64,000 bases of DNA from Ignavibacteriales bacterium (GTDB lineage Bacteria; Bacteroidota; Ignavibacteria; Ignavibacteriales; Melioribacteraceae). The stretch spans positions 310,001-374,000 of the forward strand of contig JACKAA010000003.1 of the NCBI GenBank assembly GCA_020635275.1. The letters are read 5' to 3'. This document shows positions 27,701 to 35,183 of this stretch, piece by piece. Under the pieces are notes generated by a model that saw nothing but the letters and a program-made list of their open reading frames with translations, ran no database searches and was not told the origin of the DNA. The position numbers and the translations under genes were made by a program. Numbering within the stretch: position 1 is the stretch's first letter; each line of letters starts with the position of its first letter.

Positions 27701-27943
27701 TTCCAAAATATTTTAGGAGTAGCATTTATTGATGCTGGATCAGCTTGGAATGATAACAGTAAATTAAAACTGTTTGGTAAATCAGAAGAAGGTAAATTTA
27801 TTACTAACGATTTATTAATTGGAACCGGTGTTGGATTTAGACTTTACTTAATTTTCTTATGGAAATTTGATGTGGCATGGTCATATGATATGCAGAAATT
27901 TTCAGTTCCAAAATACTACATTTCAATAGGGCTTGATTTTTAA
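24737..27943 (+). CDS. Peptidase-MA/gluzincin-like domain + TolB-like propeller + outer-membrane barrel fusion
   Basis: A 1068-residue exported protein with three parts. After a signal peptide (LILIVIIPSMLFGQ), residues about 25-260 resemble the peptidase-MA gluzincins: HELVH at 133-137, and WYHEGMSEYLAS downstream supplying the third zinc ligand. Residues about 280-600 carry PD40/WD40-like repeats as in TolB (ISPQGDKIVFISD, WSPDGKFMALLG, WSPDSKKIIFSSDRNG). A linker leads to a beta-barrel from about 720 to the terminal Phe (YYISIGLDF) with Omp85/surface-antigen features (FFLGGTESWINR, LRGYNYAEQLGTKYSLVNLELRLP). This would be an outer-membrane barrel displaying a propeller and a metallopeptidase. 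Ribosome site AAGG is visible. Substrate is unknown. Confidence 0.82.
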   Translation: MFRHLYTLILIVIIPSMLFGQFGKNKVQYRQHDWLYIQTKHFDIYFSEEGKDAAEFTAQSAEEAIEDIQSRLNYQINNRIALIVYNSHNEFQETNTSDGYLSQGIGGFTEPFKNRVVFPFEGSYSKFEHVIHHELVHAVMRDMLYGGTIQNIIAKGITLQLPIWYHEGMSEYLASGWETNSDMFIRDAIINEYLPDINRLSGYFAYRGGQALFKYIADTYGDQKLGELLNNVKGKGNVNNGFKSSIGIDLEELNEKWKKDIKKRYWPEIATRNDPDEIAKRLTDHKKLGGFYNISPAISPQGDKIVFISDREIYLDVYVMNSFDGEVIDKIIESGRTENLEELNVLYPALTWAPDNKRIALSSKSDGYDVVKIIDTETGDEEDLPFKLHGIESVSWSPDGKFMALLGSNAKQSDIYVYDFETKKLKNITNDIFSEYLPSWSPDSKKIIFSSDRNGYTKKNIPQDGLSMANFDSFQMDLYLVNLETNENIRLTDWYYSSEKSAVFSPNGDEILFVSDFNGIDNIFKKRIVLNENDSVKSILEIEPVPITDLLNGVESISLSADGKKLVFSSFFKSGFNVFLLNNPFEMEEVENLEFTEYMSQFYNEEAPIEKIVETEKEKAFEGKEFIYNSNIEKDSTSDSNRKIFTGQIIDHGEIIEDTIRTDYKDFVFAQNDILKDTTTTLEDEKLVFSEKLDNNGNFLVNKYKIDFSPDLIYANAGYSTLYGVLGTTILSFSDMLGNHRLVGTTSLQIDLKNSDYGLAYYYLPEKINFGIAGYHTARFVYLTSPFGYDLYRFRSYGGNFSASLPLNTFHRIDFGLSLQRVTRENLDNINDPVESATFLIPSLSYVKDNVLWGYTSPIEGSRYNISLYGNPGLSDSKQSFATLTWDYRRYLRFFFDNAFVMRFSGGYSAGANPQNFFLGGTESWINRTFATGEVPLNSASDFVFLTPALPLRGYNYAEQLGTKYSLVNLELRLPLIRYLLTGPIPLFFQNILGVAFIDAGSAWNDNSKLKLFGKSEEGKFITNDLLIGTGVGFRLYLIFLWKFDVAWSYDMQKFSVPKYYISIGLDF

Positions 27944-27955
27944 TTAAATCAAGCC
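27930..27955. terminator. Shared bidirectional terminator hairpin
   Basis: A perfect 10-bp stem, GGCTTGATTT (27930-27939) and AAATCAAGCC (27946-27955), with loop TTAATT. It spans both convergent stop codons (TAA 27941-27943 on +, TGA 27951-27949 on -). No long U run follows on either side, so efficiency is uncertain. Confidence 0.6.
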
Positions 27956-28221
27956 GGTTTCTCAGATTTTGATTCTGTTTTTGCAGGCTCAGTTTTTGTT
28001 GAGCTTGTTTCCTTAGTTTTGGAGCTTTCTGGTTTTGAAGTATTTTTATAATCAGTTTGATAAAAACCATTTCCTTTGAAAATTGGTGTAGCACCCGCAC
28101 CAATTAATCTTTTCAATTGTCCATTACACTCCGGACAATTTTGTAAAGGTTCGTCAGTCATCTTCTGAAATTCCTCGAAAGTATAATTACACTCAAGGCA
28201 TTTATAATCATATGTTGGCAT
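27949..28221 (-). CDS. FmdB-family zinc-ribbon protein
   Basis: A 90-residue protein starting MPTYDYKCLECNYTFEEFQ, the canonical FmdB start, with a zinc ribbon of two CxxC pairs (CLEC and CPEC) and the LIGAGATPIFKGNGFYQTDYK segment typical of the family. The C-terminal 35 residues are a Lys/Ser/Thr/Glu-rich disordered tail. FmdB was named as a regulator of formamide/methylotrophy genes, but the family is widespread and its role in most bacteria is unknown. It is a single-gene unit convergent with the peptidase-barrel gene and divergent from the LppM-like gene. Confidence 0.9.
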   Translation of the reverse strand: MPTYDYKCLECNYTFEEFQKMTDEPLQNCPECNGQLKRLIGAGATPIFKGNGFYQTDYKNTSKPESSKTKETSSTKTEPAKTESKSEKPA

Positions 28222-28256
28222 TTGTCTCCCATTTTTTAAATGGCAAAATTACTCTA

Positions 28257-28312
28257 TTTTATGTAAAAATAAAATTTTAAATAAATTTGTTATATTTTTA
28301 TTTTACATAAAA
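28257..28312. repeat. AT-rich inverted repeat in the divergent intergenic region
   Basis: TTTTATGTAAAA (28257-28268) and TTTTACATAAAA (28301-28312) are perfect 12-nt inverted copies separated by 32 nt. They lie between the divergent fmdB-like and LppM-like genes, so they may be paired operators or overlapping promoter elements. AT-richness makes chance symmetry more likely than in balanced sequence. Confidence 0.4.
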
Positions 28313-28324
28313 AGTTTCATAAAA

Positions 28325-28993
28325 ATGAAGCACAAAATTCTAAATATTATTCTTTTCTTACTAATTGTTGCAGTTTCTTCATGTATTAATTACACACAAG
28401 TTACTACAATAAGAACTGATAACTCTGGAAAAATGTACATCCATTATTGGATGAAAATGGATCCTGATCTGGATTCATTACTTTTAACTAAGTTGGGTCT
28501 ATTTAATGAAGATTCTTTGCAAAGCATTTTTAATGCAAATTTTACTGAATTAAATTATACCAGAGTTTTTCATGATTTTGGCGATAGTTCTTTACATGCT
28601 CAAATTGAATTTGAATTTACAAATTTTGACTCATTGAATTTGTTGCAATTTTTTAAACATTCGGAGCTCTCTGTAAAAGAAGGTCCGGAAGATACAAAAA
28701 TATTTTCTCAATTTATCCAGCCAATAACAACCAGCTTTGGATTTTATAATAAAAATCTAACGATAAGTTATGTCTATTATCTTCCCGGAGAAATTATTAG
28801 CCATAATGCTAATACTCACTTTAGAAATAAATTGACCTGGATTTTTGATCTTGATAATATTGGAACTGGGAAAACTATTACTGCAAATTATATTCCTTTT
28901 AAATTAAAAGAGACTCCAATTTGGATTTATATTCTTGCTGGATTAGTTATAATAATTGTTTTAATATTTCTTTTAAAAAAGAGTAGAAATTAA
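28325..28993 (+). CDS. LppM-like lipoprotein with C-terminal membrane anchor
   Basis: A 222-residue protein with a lipoprotein-type signal (hydrophobic stretch then VAVSSC, lipobox Cys at about 20), a soluble alpha/beta domain of about 170 residues, and a C-terminal transmembrane helix (IYILAGLVIIIVLIFLL) followed by KKSRN. Lipid anchor plus C-terminal helix is the layout of LppM-type proteins, whose function is poorly known. Family assignment is by topology and general pattern only; no catalytic motif is visible. It is divergent from the zinc-ribbon gene and 125 bp upstream of prs, which has its own promoter. Confidence 0.65.
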   Translation: MKHKILNIILFLLIVAVSSCINYTQVTTIRTDNSGKMYIHYWMKMDPDLDSLLLTKLGLFNEDSLQSIFNANFTELNYTRVFHDFGDSSLHAQIEFEFTNFDSLNLLQFFKHSELSVKEGPEDTKIFSQFIQPITTSFGFYNKNLTISYVYYLPGEIISHNANTHFRNKLTWIFDLDNIGTGKTITANYIPFKLKETPIWIYILAGLVIIIVLIFLLKKSRN

Positions 28994-29047
28994 ACAGAAC
29001 TTGTTGTTTTAGTTCATTTTTCAAATATTTGACCAAATCTTAAATTA

Positions 29048-29076
29048 TTGACTTAACTTGAATATTTACTTATATT
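29048..29076 (+). promoter_or_regulatory. Predicted promoter of prs
   Basis: TTGACT at 29048-29053, 17-nt spacer, TATATT at 29071-29076. Start of transcription near 29083 would leave a leader of about 35 nt before ATG 29119. Confidence 0.65.
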
Positions 29077-29118
29077 TATGGTTTGTATAAAATTTAGAAA
29101 CCAACGTAAATTTAAATA

Positions 29119-30063
29119 ATGGCAGCCGGACCAAGACTTTTTTCAGGCTCCTCTAATCCTGAATTAGCTCATAAAATAGCACAGTATATTGGATCACCAT
29201 TAGGTGCTCTTGAACTAAAAAAATTCAGTGATGGAGAAATTTGGGTCAAATATAAAGAAAACATTCGCGGTGGCGATGTTTATTTAATTCAATCTACTCA
29301 TAATCCAGCAGAAAATTTGATGGAATTATTGATAATGATTGATGCTGCTAAAAGATCATCTGTTTCAAGAGTTACTGCGGTAATTCCATATTTTGGTTAC
29401 GCAAGACAAGATAGAAAAGATCAGCCTAGAGTTGCTATTACGGCAAAACTAGTTGCAAATTTAATTACTGTTGCCGGTGCAGATAGAATAATTGCTATGG
29501 ATTTACATGCTGCACAAGTTCAGGGATTTTTTGATATTCCATCAGATCACCTTTATGCATCTCCGGTATTTTTAGATGTATGGAGAAATAAAAGTGAAAA
29601 TTTAGTTGTTGTATCGCCTGATTTAGGCGGTATTAAATTAGCTAGATCTTATGCAAATAAATTAAATGCTGGTTTGGTAGTGATTGATAAAAGAAGACCT
29701 AAGCAAAATCACGCTGAAGTTATGAATATTATAGGCGATGTTGATGGAAAAGATGTACTTTTAGTTGATGATTTAATTGATACCGGGGGAACATTTATTT
29801 CTGCCGTAAATGCTTTAAAGGCAAAAGGCGCTAAAGAAATATTTGGAGCAGTTACTCATCCGGTTCTTTCTGGAGAAGCGATCGAAAAAATTGAAAAATC
29901 TAGTATATCTAAATTGTATGTAACAGATAGTATACCATTACCAAAGGACATCAAATCAACAAAAATTGAAGTAAGATCAGCATCAGGACTTTTAGCTGAA
30001 GCAATAAGAAGAACACATAATCATGAGTCTATTAGCTCATTATTTGATGTTGATAAAAGTTAG
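29119..30063 (+). CDS. prs: Ribose-phosphate pyrophosphokinase
   Basis: Makes PRPP from ribose 5-phosphate and ATP for purine, pyrimidine, His, Trp and NAD synthesis. The 314-residue product is of standard length. It shows RLFSGSSNPELA at the start, the ATP-site segment YFGYARQDRK, the metal-binding motif MDLHAAQVQGFFDIPSDHL, and the PRPP-binding loop VLLVDDLIDTGGTF. It heads a compact unit with rplY (39 nt gap) and pth (5 nt gap), a common prs-ctc-pth arrangement in bacteria. No clear Shine-Dalgarno precedes the ATG. Confidence 0.97.
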   Translation: MAAGPRLFSGSSNPELAHKIAQYIGSPLGALELKKFSDGEIWVKYKENIRGGDVYLIQSTHNPAENLMELLIMIDAAKRSSVSRVTAVIPYFGYARQDRKDQPRVAITAKLVANLITVAGADRIIAMDLHAAQVQGFFDIPSDHLYASPVFLDVWRNKSENLVVVSPDLGGIKLARSYANKLNAGLVVIDKRRPKQNHAEVMNIIGDVDGKDVLLVDDLIDTGGTFISAVNALKAKGAKEIFGAVTHPVLSGEAIEKIEKSSISKLYVTDSIPLPKDIKSTKIEVRSASGLLAEAIRRTHNHESISSLFDVDKS

Positions 30064-30102
30064 AAAAAATTAATAAGAGAATTAATTGGAGTATATTAAA
30101 AT

Positions 30103-30750
30103 ATGGCAGATGTTAATATTAACGCTAGTTTGAGAGAAATTTCAACAAAAGGCGCCGTTAATCAGTTAAGAAGAGAAGGAATTGTTCCAGGAGTTTTATA
30201 TTCAAAAGATACGGAACCAATTTCATTTTCAGTTTCTGAATTATCATTAAAACCTGTTGTTTATACAAATGAAATGCATTTGGTAAATCTAAAAATAGGC
30301 GAAAAAGAAGAAGTTAAATCAATTCTAAAAGATGTTCAATTTGATCCTTTAACTGATAGAATAATACATGTGGATTTTCAAGCTATTACTGTTGGTCAAG
30401 TTATTCAAGTCCAAGTTCCAATCAGTTTAGTTGGTCAAGCTGTTGGTATCAAACAAGGTGGAAAATTGTTACAAAACTTGCACAAATTTGATGTTGAGTG
30501 TTTACCAAAATTCATACCTGAACATTTAGAAATTGATATTACAAATCTTCAAGTAGGTGAGTCTATTTTAGTAAAAGATTTATCTTTTGAAAATATTACA
30601 TTGTTAAATGCAGAAGATACAAGTGTGGTAAGTATTTCTGCAATTAGAGCTGAAGAAGAAGAAACCGGCGATGAAATGCTTGATGAATCTGAAACAAAAG
30701 AACCAGAAGTAATTGGTAAAGGTAAATCTGAAGAAGAAACTGAAGGTTAA
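30103..30750 (+). CDS. rplY: 50S ribosomal protein L25 (CTC/TL5 form)
   Basis: Binds 5S rRNA in the large subunit. At 215 residues it is the long CTC/TL5 form with two domains: the N-terminal L25 beta-barrel (LREISTKGAVNQLRREGIVPGVLY) and a C-terminal beta domain (QVPISLVGQAVGIKQGGKLLQNL). A highly acidic, probably disordered tail of about 35 residues closes it. Ribosome site TTGGAG lies 10 nt before ATG 30103. Located between prs and pth, its frequent genomic partners. Confidence 0.95.
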   Translation: MADVNINASLREISTKGAVNQLRREGIVPGVLYSKDTEPISFSVSELSLKPVVYTNEMHLVNLKIGEKEEVKSILKDVQFDPLTDRIIHVDFQAITVGQVIQVQVPISLVGQAVGIKQGGKLLQNLHKFDVECLPKFIPEHLEIDITNLQVGESILVKDLSFENITLLNAEDTSVVSISAIRAEEEETGDEMLDESETKEPEVIGKGKSEEETEG

Positions 30751-30755
30751 TTTTT

Positions 30756-31346
30756 TTGAAATTGATTGTCGGAATTGGAAATCCGGGTGCAAAGTATCTG
30801 AATACAAAGCATAATATAGGATTTCAAATACTTGATTTATTTTGTGAAAAACATAACTTGAATTTTCAGCCAACAAAAAGTAATTTTTGGATAGTGGAAA
30901 GTAATTTAGATACTTTCCATTTTTTTTTGGTAAAACCAGCTACTTATGTAAATAATAGTGGATTAGCTGTTAAAAATATTTTTGAGAATTCTAATATTGA
31001 TTTGAGCAATTTGCTTGTCGTTTATGATGATACTAATTTAGAGACTGGAGAGATTAGAATTAGAAAATCGGGCGGTGATGGAGGACATAACGGAATAAAA
31101 TCAATAATATATCATTTAGAAAACAATAATTTTATGAGACTAAGAATAGGTGTTGGCAAACCTGATGAAAATGAAAATTTAGCTGATTATGTACTTTCTG
31201 ACTTTAATAAAAATAATATAAAAATCCTTAATGAAAAATCCCCTTTAATTATTAGTTTGATTGAAGAGTTTATTAAAGGTGGAGCAACATCAATGCTTAA
31301 CTATTTTAGCAAAGAATCAAACATTAGTTCTTCAAATTTCTCATAA
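30756..31346 (+). CDS. pth: Peptidyl-tRNA hydrolase
   Basis: Releases peptides from prematurely dropped peptidyl-tRNA. 196 residues with the signature LIVGIGNPGAKYLNTKHNIGF including the catalytic His, the VYDDTNLETGEIRIRKSGGDGGHNGIKSI core, which holds the conserved Asp and GGHNG, and LRIGVGKP. The start is TTG 30756, 5 nt after the rplY stop, with GAAGG in the end of rplY. The C-terminal 20 residues are Ser/Asn rich and variable. Confidence 0.96.
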   Translation: MKLIVGIGNPGAKYLNTKHNIGFQILDLFCEKHNLNFQPTKSNFWIVESNLDTFHFFLVKPATYVNNSGLAVKNIFENSNIDLSNLLVVYDDTNLETGEIRIRKSGGDGGHNGIKSIIYHLENNNFMRLRIGVGKPDENENLADYVLSDFNKNNIKILNEKSPLIISLIEEFIKGGATSMLNYFSKESNISSSNFS

Positions 31347-31365
31347 ATGAATAGGAAATAAAGTT

Positions 31366-33432
31366 ATGGAATCAATTATTTACCTTATTCCCCTTCTTGG
31401 TCTTTCAGCGCTATTTTATTCTGTAGTTAAACAATCCTGGATATCAAAACAAAGTAGTGGAAATGAAAAAATGGTTAAAATCTCTAAATATATTAGAGAT
31501 GGGGCCATTGCGTTTCTTAAAACGGAATATAAAGTTTTACTTTGGTTCATTATTATTGTTGCAATTTTATTGGGATTCGCTAATGAAGGAAATACTGACT
31601 CTTCTTGGTTGATCTCTGTTTCTTTTATTGTTGGAGCATTATGTTCAGGTCTTGCTGGTTATTTAGGAATGATAGCTGCAACCAAAGCAAATGTAAGAAC
31701 AACAGAAGCTGCAAGAAAAGGTTTAGGACCTGCTTTAGAAATTGCATTTTCGGGCGGTTCAATTATGGGAATGAATGTTGTTGGTTTAGGTGTTTTAGGA
31801 CTGAGTTCATTATTTATTATTTATTCAAATTTAGATTGGGATATTTTTAAAGTTATTAATGTTTTATCAGGATTTTCATTAGGAGCTTCTTCTATAGCTC
31901 TATTTGCAAGAGTTGGAGGCGGAATTTACACCAAAGCTGCTGATGTTGGTGCTGATCTTGCTGGAAAAGTTTATGAAGGGATTCCTGAAGATGATCATAG
32001 AAATCCTGCAACAATTGCAGATAATGTTGGTGATAACGTTGGTGATGTTGCTGGAATGGGTGCCGATTTATTTGAATCATATGTTGGTGCAATTGTTGGA
32101 ACAATGGTTTTAGGAGCAGTTTTTGTTACTCCAGATGTACCCGAATTGAAATTAGAAGCGGTAATTCTGCCATTATTATTAGCTGGAATAGGAATTGTAT
32201 TATCAATAATAGGTTCACTTTTTGTTAAAGTTAAGGAAGGTGGAAATCCACAGAAAGCATTGAATACCGGTGAATTTGGAGCTGCTGGTTTAATGGTTGT
32301 TGCTTCTTATTTTATTATTACAACAGTTTTACCTGAAACTTGGGAATATAATGGATTCACATATACTAGTCTTAACGTATTTTTTTCAACTATAATTGGA
32401 TTAGCTGCTGGAACTTTGATTGGTCTTATAACAGAATATTTTACTGGAACTGAATACAAACCTGTACATAATATTGCTAAACAGTCAGTAACAGGTTCTG
32501 CAACTACAATTATTGCAGGTTTAGGTGTAGGAATGAATTCTACGGCTTTACCGGTAATTATTATTGCTGCAAGTATAATTGGAGCATTTGAATTCGCAAA
32601 TTTATATGGTATAGCAATTGCAGCATTAGGAATGTTATCAACTACAGGAATTCAATTAGCAGTAGATGCTTATGGGCCAATTTCAGATAATGCAGGTGGT
32701 ATTGCAGAAATGGCTGAACTCCCATCTGAAGTTAGGGGAAGAACTGATAAATTAGATGCTGTAGGAAATACAACCGCTGCAATTGGAAAAGGTTTTGCTA
32801 TTGGATCAGCTGCTTTAACAGCTTTAGCGTTATTTTCAGCTTTTATGCTTCAAGCTGAAATAAGTGTTATTGATTTATCAAAGCCGATAATTATGGGCGG
32901 TTTATTTATTGGAGCTATGCTGCCATTTCTTTTTTCATCTTTAGCAATGGGTGCTGTTGGCAGAGCAGCTAAAGAAATGATTCTTGAAGTAGGTAGACAA
33001 TTTAGAGAAATAAAAGGTTTACGTGAAGGAACTGCTGAAGCAGAATATTCAAAATGTGTAGCTATTTCTACAAGGGCAGCTATTAAAGAAATGATTTTAC
33101 CAGGATTATTAGCATTGATTGTTCCGGTAATTATAGGATTTGCATCAAAAGAAATGTTGGCCGGTTTACTTGCCGGTGTTACGGCATCTGGCGTTTTAAT
33201 GGCAATATTTCAATCAAATGCTGGCGGAGCATGGGATAATGCAAAAAAACTTATTGAAGGAAATTTTGAAATTGATGGAACTGTATATGGAAAAGGATCT
33301 GAACCACATAAAGCTTCGGTTGTTGGAGATACTGTTGGCGATCCATTTAAAGATACATCTGGACCATCACTAAATATTTTAATTAAATTAATGTCTGTTG
33401 TTTCTTTGGTAATTGCGCCATTAATTAAGTAA
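31366..33432 (+). CDS. hppA: Membrane-bound ion-pumping pyrophosphatase, K+-dependent type
   Basis: Hydrolyses cytosolic pyrophosphate and pumps Na+ or H+ across the inner membrane. 688 residues, about 16 transmembrane helices. The substrate site is the acidic block around DVGADLAGKVYEGIPEDDHRNPATIADNVGDNVGD (about residues 195-230), repeated near the C-terminus as VVGDTVGDPFKDTSGPSLN. Ala471 in GNTTAAIGKG marks the K+-dependent class, where the K+-independent enzymes have Lys. K+-dependent enzymes are commonly Na+ pumps, but the ion is not decided here. It sits 19 nt after pth and before the rpsF operon, and probably recycles PPi produced by biosynthesis. Confidence 0.95.
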   Translation: MESIIYLIPLLGLSALFYSVVKQSWISKQSSGNEKMVKISKYIRDGAIAFLKTEYKVLLWFIIIVAILLGFANEGNTDSSWLISVSFIVGALCSGLAGYLGMIAATKANVRTTEAARKGLGPALEIAFSGGSIMGMNVVGLGVLGLSSLFIIYSNLDWDIFKVINVLSGFSLGASSIALFARVGGGIYTKAADVGADLAGKVYEGIPEDDHRNPATIADNVGDNVGDVAGMGADLFESYVGAIVGTMVLGAVFVTPDVPELKLEAVILPLLLAGIGIVLSIIGSLFVKVKEGGNPQKALNTGEFGAAGLMVVASYFIITTVLPETWEYNGFTYTSLNVFFSTIIGLAAGTLIGLITEYFTGTEYKPVHNIAKQSVTGSATTIIAGLGVGMNSTALPVIIIAASIIGAFEFANLYGIAIAALGMLSTTGIQLAVDAYGPISDNAGGIAEMAELPSEVRGRTDKLDAVGNTTAAIGKGFAIGSAALTALALFSAFMLQAEISVIDLSKPIIMGGLFIGAMLPFLFSSLAMGAVGRAAKEMILEVGRQFREIKGLREGTAEAEYSKCVAISTRAAIKEMILPGLLALIVPVIIGFASKEMLAGLLAGVTASGVLMAIFQSNAGGAWDNAKKLIEGNFEIDGTVYGKGSEPHKASVVGDTVGDPFKDTSGPSLNILIKLMSVVSLVIAPLIK

Positions 33433-33506
33433 ATTTACAGACTATTTTTTATCAACCCTGCATTTAATAATAAATTAAATGCCACAAGGCCAGAGGGAGG
33501 AAATAT

Positions 33507-33899
33507 ATGGCAATTAACACCTACGAGAGTGTTGTGATCATTAATGCAGCGCTCGAAGACCCGCAAGTTGAGCAAACCGTGGCTTCAATCCATGAAAACA
33601 TTAAAGCAAATGGTGGTGAAATCACCGATTCTGAAGATTGGGGAAGAAAACGTCTTGCTTACGCAATTCAAAATGCAAAAAGTGGATATTATTATATCAC
33701 TCGATTTAACGGATCACCTTCAATGATTACAGAATTTGAAAGAATTCTTAGACTTGATGAAAACGTGATTAGGTACATGACAATTGCTTTAGATAAAAAA
33801 GCACTTGAGTACCTTAAAAATGCTAAAAAAGGACAACCAGAATCAGATGAGGAAACTGGAGTTCAAGAAGAATCAAAAAAAGAAGTAAGTAACGAATAA
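33507..33899 (+). CDS. rpsF: 30S ribosomal protein S6
   Basis: Small-subunit protein that binds 16S rRNA together with S18. 130 residues: the ferredoxin-like S6 fold (YESVVIINAAL, DWGRKRLAYAIQ, YYYITRFNG) and an acidic Glu/Ser tail. A strong ribosome site (AGGGAGG) precedes the ATG. First gene of the classical rpsF-ssb-rpsR-rplI operon. I see no clear promoter in the 74-bp gap after hppA, so it may be read from upstream or from a weak promoter. Confidence 0.97.
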   Translation: MAINTYESVVIINAALEDPQVEQTVASIHENIKANGGEITDSEDWGRKRLAYAIQNAKSGYYYITRFNGSPSMITEFERILRLDENVIRYMTIALDKKALEYLKNAKKGQPESDEETGVQEESKKEVSNE

Positions 33900-33927
33900 T
33901 AATAACAAGATTGGATGGAGGTAAGAA

Positions 33928-34404
33928 ATGGCTGAATTGAAAATGCCTGAACTAAACAATGTAATGGTAGCTGGTAATTTAACAAAGGATCCTATTTTTA
34001 GAGAAACTTCTAATAATACTCCAGTTGCAAATTTTCACATTGCTGCCAATAGAAGATATAAAGATAGTGGAAATCAATGGCAAGAAGATGTTTGTTATGT
34101 TGGAGTTGTTGCTTGGAATAAATTAGCTGACAGTTGCAGAGATAGATTGAAAAAAGGCAGTGCGGTTCTTGTTGATGGTGAACTTCAAAGTAGAACCTTT
34201 AAAACTGAAGATGGTAAAAACAGAACTATTGTTGAAATTAAAGCAAAAAGAATACAATTTCTTAATAAATTTGATAAATCATCTGATGAAGATTTTGATA
34301 GTAGCATTGGCGATTCTGACAATAATGATGATATTGAAGATAGTTCATTTGATAAATTTTTAAATGATGAAGAATCAGATCTCATCAATGATGAAAATAA
34401 TTGA
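33928..34404 (+). CDS. ssb: Single-stranded DNA-binding protein
   Basis: Coats single-stranded DNA in replication and repair. 158 residues: OB fold (NNVMVAGNLTKDPIFRET, FHIAANRRYKD, DVCYVGVVAWNKLADSCRDRLKKGS, VDGELQSRTFK) and an acidic Asp/Asn/Ser tail. The usual C-terminal DDDIPF-type tip that recruits partner proteins is not obvious; the protein ends DLINDENN. Ribosome site GGAGG before ATG 33928. Position between rpsF and rpsR is the standard operon order. Confidence 0.96.
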   Translation: MAELKMPELNNVMVAGNLTKDPIFRETSNNTPVANFHIAANRRYKDSGNQWQEDVCYVGVVAWNKLADSCRDRLKKGSAVLVDGELQSRTFKTEDGKNRTIVEIKAKRIQFLNKFDKSSDEDFDSSIGDSDNNDDIEDSSFDKFLNDEESDLINDENN

Positions 34405-34412
34405 GGTAATAA

Positions 34413-34622
34413 ATGAAAAATAAAAAAGCAAGAAGAGTAATTGACGAATACATTGATTACAAGGACGGAAAAAAACTACAAAAGTTTATTTCTGACCAAG
34501 GAAAAATAATTCCAAGAAGAATTACAGGATTAAGTGCTAAACAGCACAGAGAACTTGTTAGAGCAATTAAAAGAGCAAGACAAGTTGCAATTTTACCATT
34601 TGTTTCAGAAGCAGTAAAGTAA
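34413..34622 (+). CDS. rpsR: 30S ribosomal protein S18
   Basis: 69-residue basic protein that partners S6 on the 30S platform. Family motif IDYKDGKKLQKFISDQGKIIPRRITGLSAKQHR, shown here as residues about 16-48, followed by ELVRAIKRARQVAILPF. GAGGT precedes the ATG. There is no CxxC pair, so this is the zinc-free form. Confidence 0.97.
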   Translation: MKNKKARRVIDEYIDYKDGKKLQKFISDQGKIIPRRITGLSAKQHRELVRAIKRARQVAILPFVSEAVK

Positions 34623-34635
34623 TTGGGAGAATAAT

Positions 34636-35079
34636 ATGAAAGTAATTTTGAGAAAAAACTTTGACCAACTTGGTAAAATTGGTGATCTTATAGATGTTAA
34701 GGATGGTTACGCAAGAAACTTCCTTTTACCAAGACAAATAGCATATATTGCTACAAAAGGAAATATTAGAGCTCTTGAAGAAGAAAAACAACAATTAGCT
34801 AAAAAAGAAGTTAAAGAACTTGAAGCTGCAAAAATTTTAGCTGCTGAATTGGAAAATGTTTCTATTACTATTCCAGTAAAGGTTGGTGAAGAAGATAAAA
34901 TATTTGGATCAGTTACAAGTCAAATGATTGCTAATGCTTTAAAAGAGAAAAACTATAATATTGACAAAAGAAATATTGATTTAGAAGAACCGATTAAAGC
35001 TTTAGGCATTTATAGTGTTAATGTAAAACTTCATTCAGAAATAAATGCTGTTGTAAAAACCTGGGTTGTAAGAGAATAA
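34636..35079 (+). CDS. rplI: 50S ribosomal protein L9
   Basis: 147-residue large-subunit protein with the N-terminal rRNA-binding domain (VILRKNFDQLGKIGDLIDVKDGYARNFLLPR, residues about 3-33), a long connecting helix (ALEEEKQQLAKKEVKELEAA) and the C-terminal domain (KIFGSVTSQMI, KRNIDLEEPIKALGIY). Ribosome site GGGAGA. Last gene of the S6 operon; a terminator hairpin follows 25 nt after the stop. Confidence 0.97.
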   Translation: MKVILRKNFDQLGKIGDLIDVKDGYARNFLLPRQIAYIATKGNIRALEEEKQQLAKKEVKELEAAKILAAELENVSITIPVKVGEEDKIFGSVTSQMIANALKEKNYNIDKRNIDLEEPIKALGIYSVNVKLHSEINAVVKTWVVRE

Positions 35080-35104
35080 ATTCTTTAATACAATCTGAAA
35101 TTTT

Positions 35105-35134
35105 AGCCTTTGATATAAAAATATATTGAAGGCT
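35105..35134 (+). terminator. Terminator after the rpsF-rplI operon
   Basis: AGCCTTTGATAT (35105-35116) pairs with ATATTGAAGGCT (35123-35134): 12 bp including two G-U pairs, loop of 6 nt. It is followed by TAATAATTATTT, only moderately U-rich, so some readthrough into secDF is possible. Confidence 0.6.
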
Positions 35135-35183
35135 TAATAATTATTTAAAAATAAATTTTAATAACTAAACTTAGATTAAGTGT

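Noticed and set aside
31605..32113. Plus- and minus-strand frames inside hppA
   Set aside because: Cys/Phe/Arg-rich or Gln/His-rich translations in wrong frames of a well-conserved pump.
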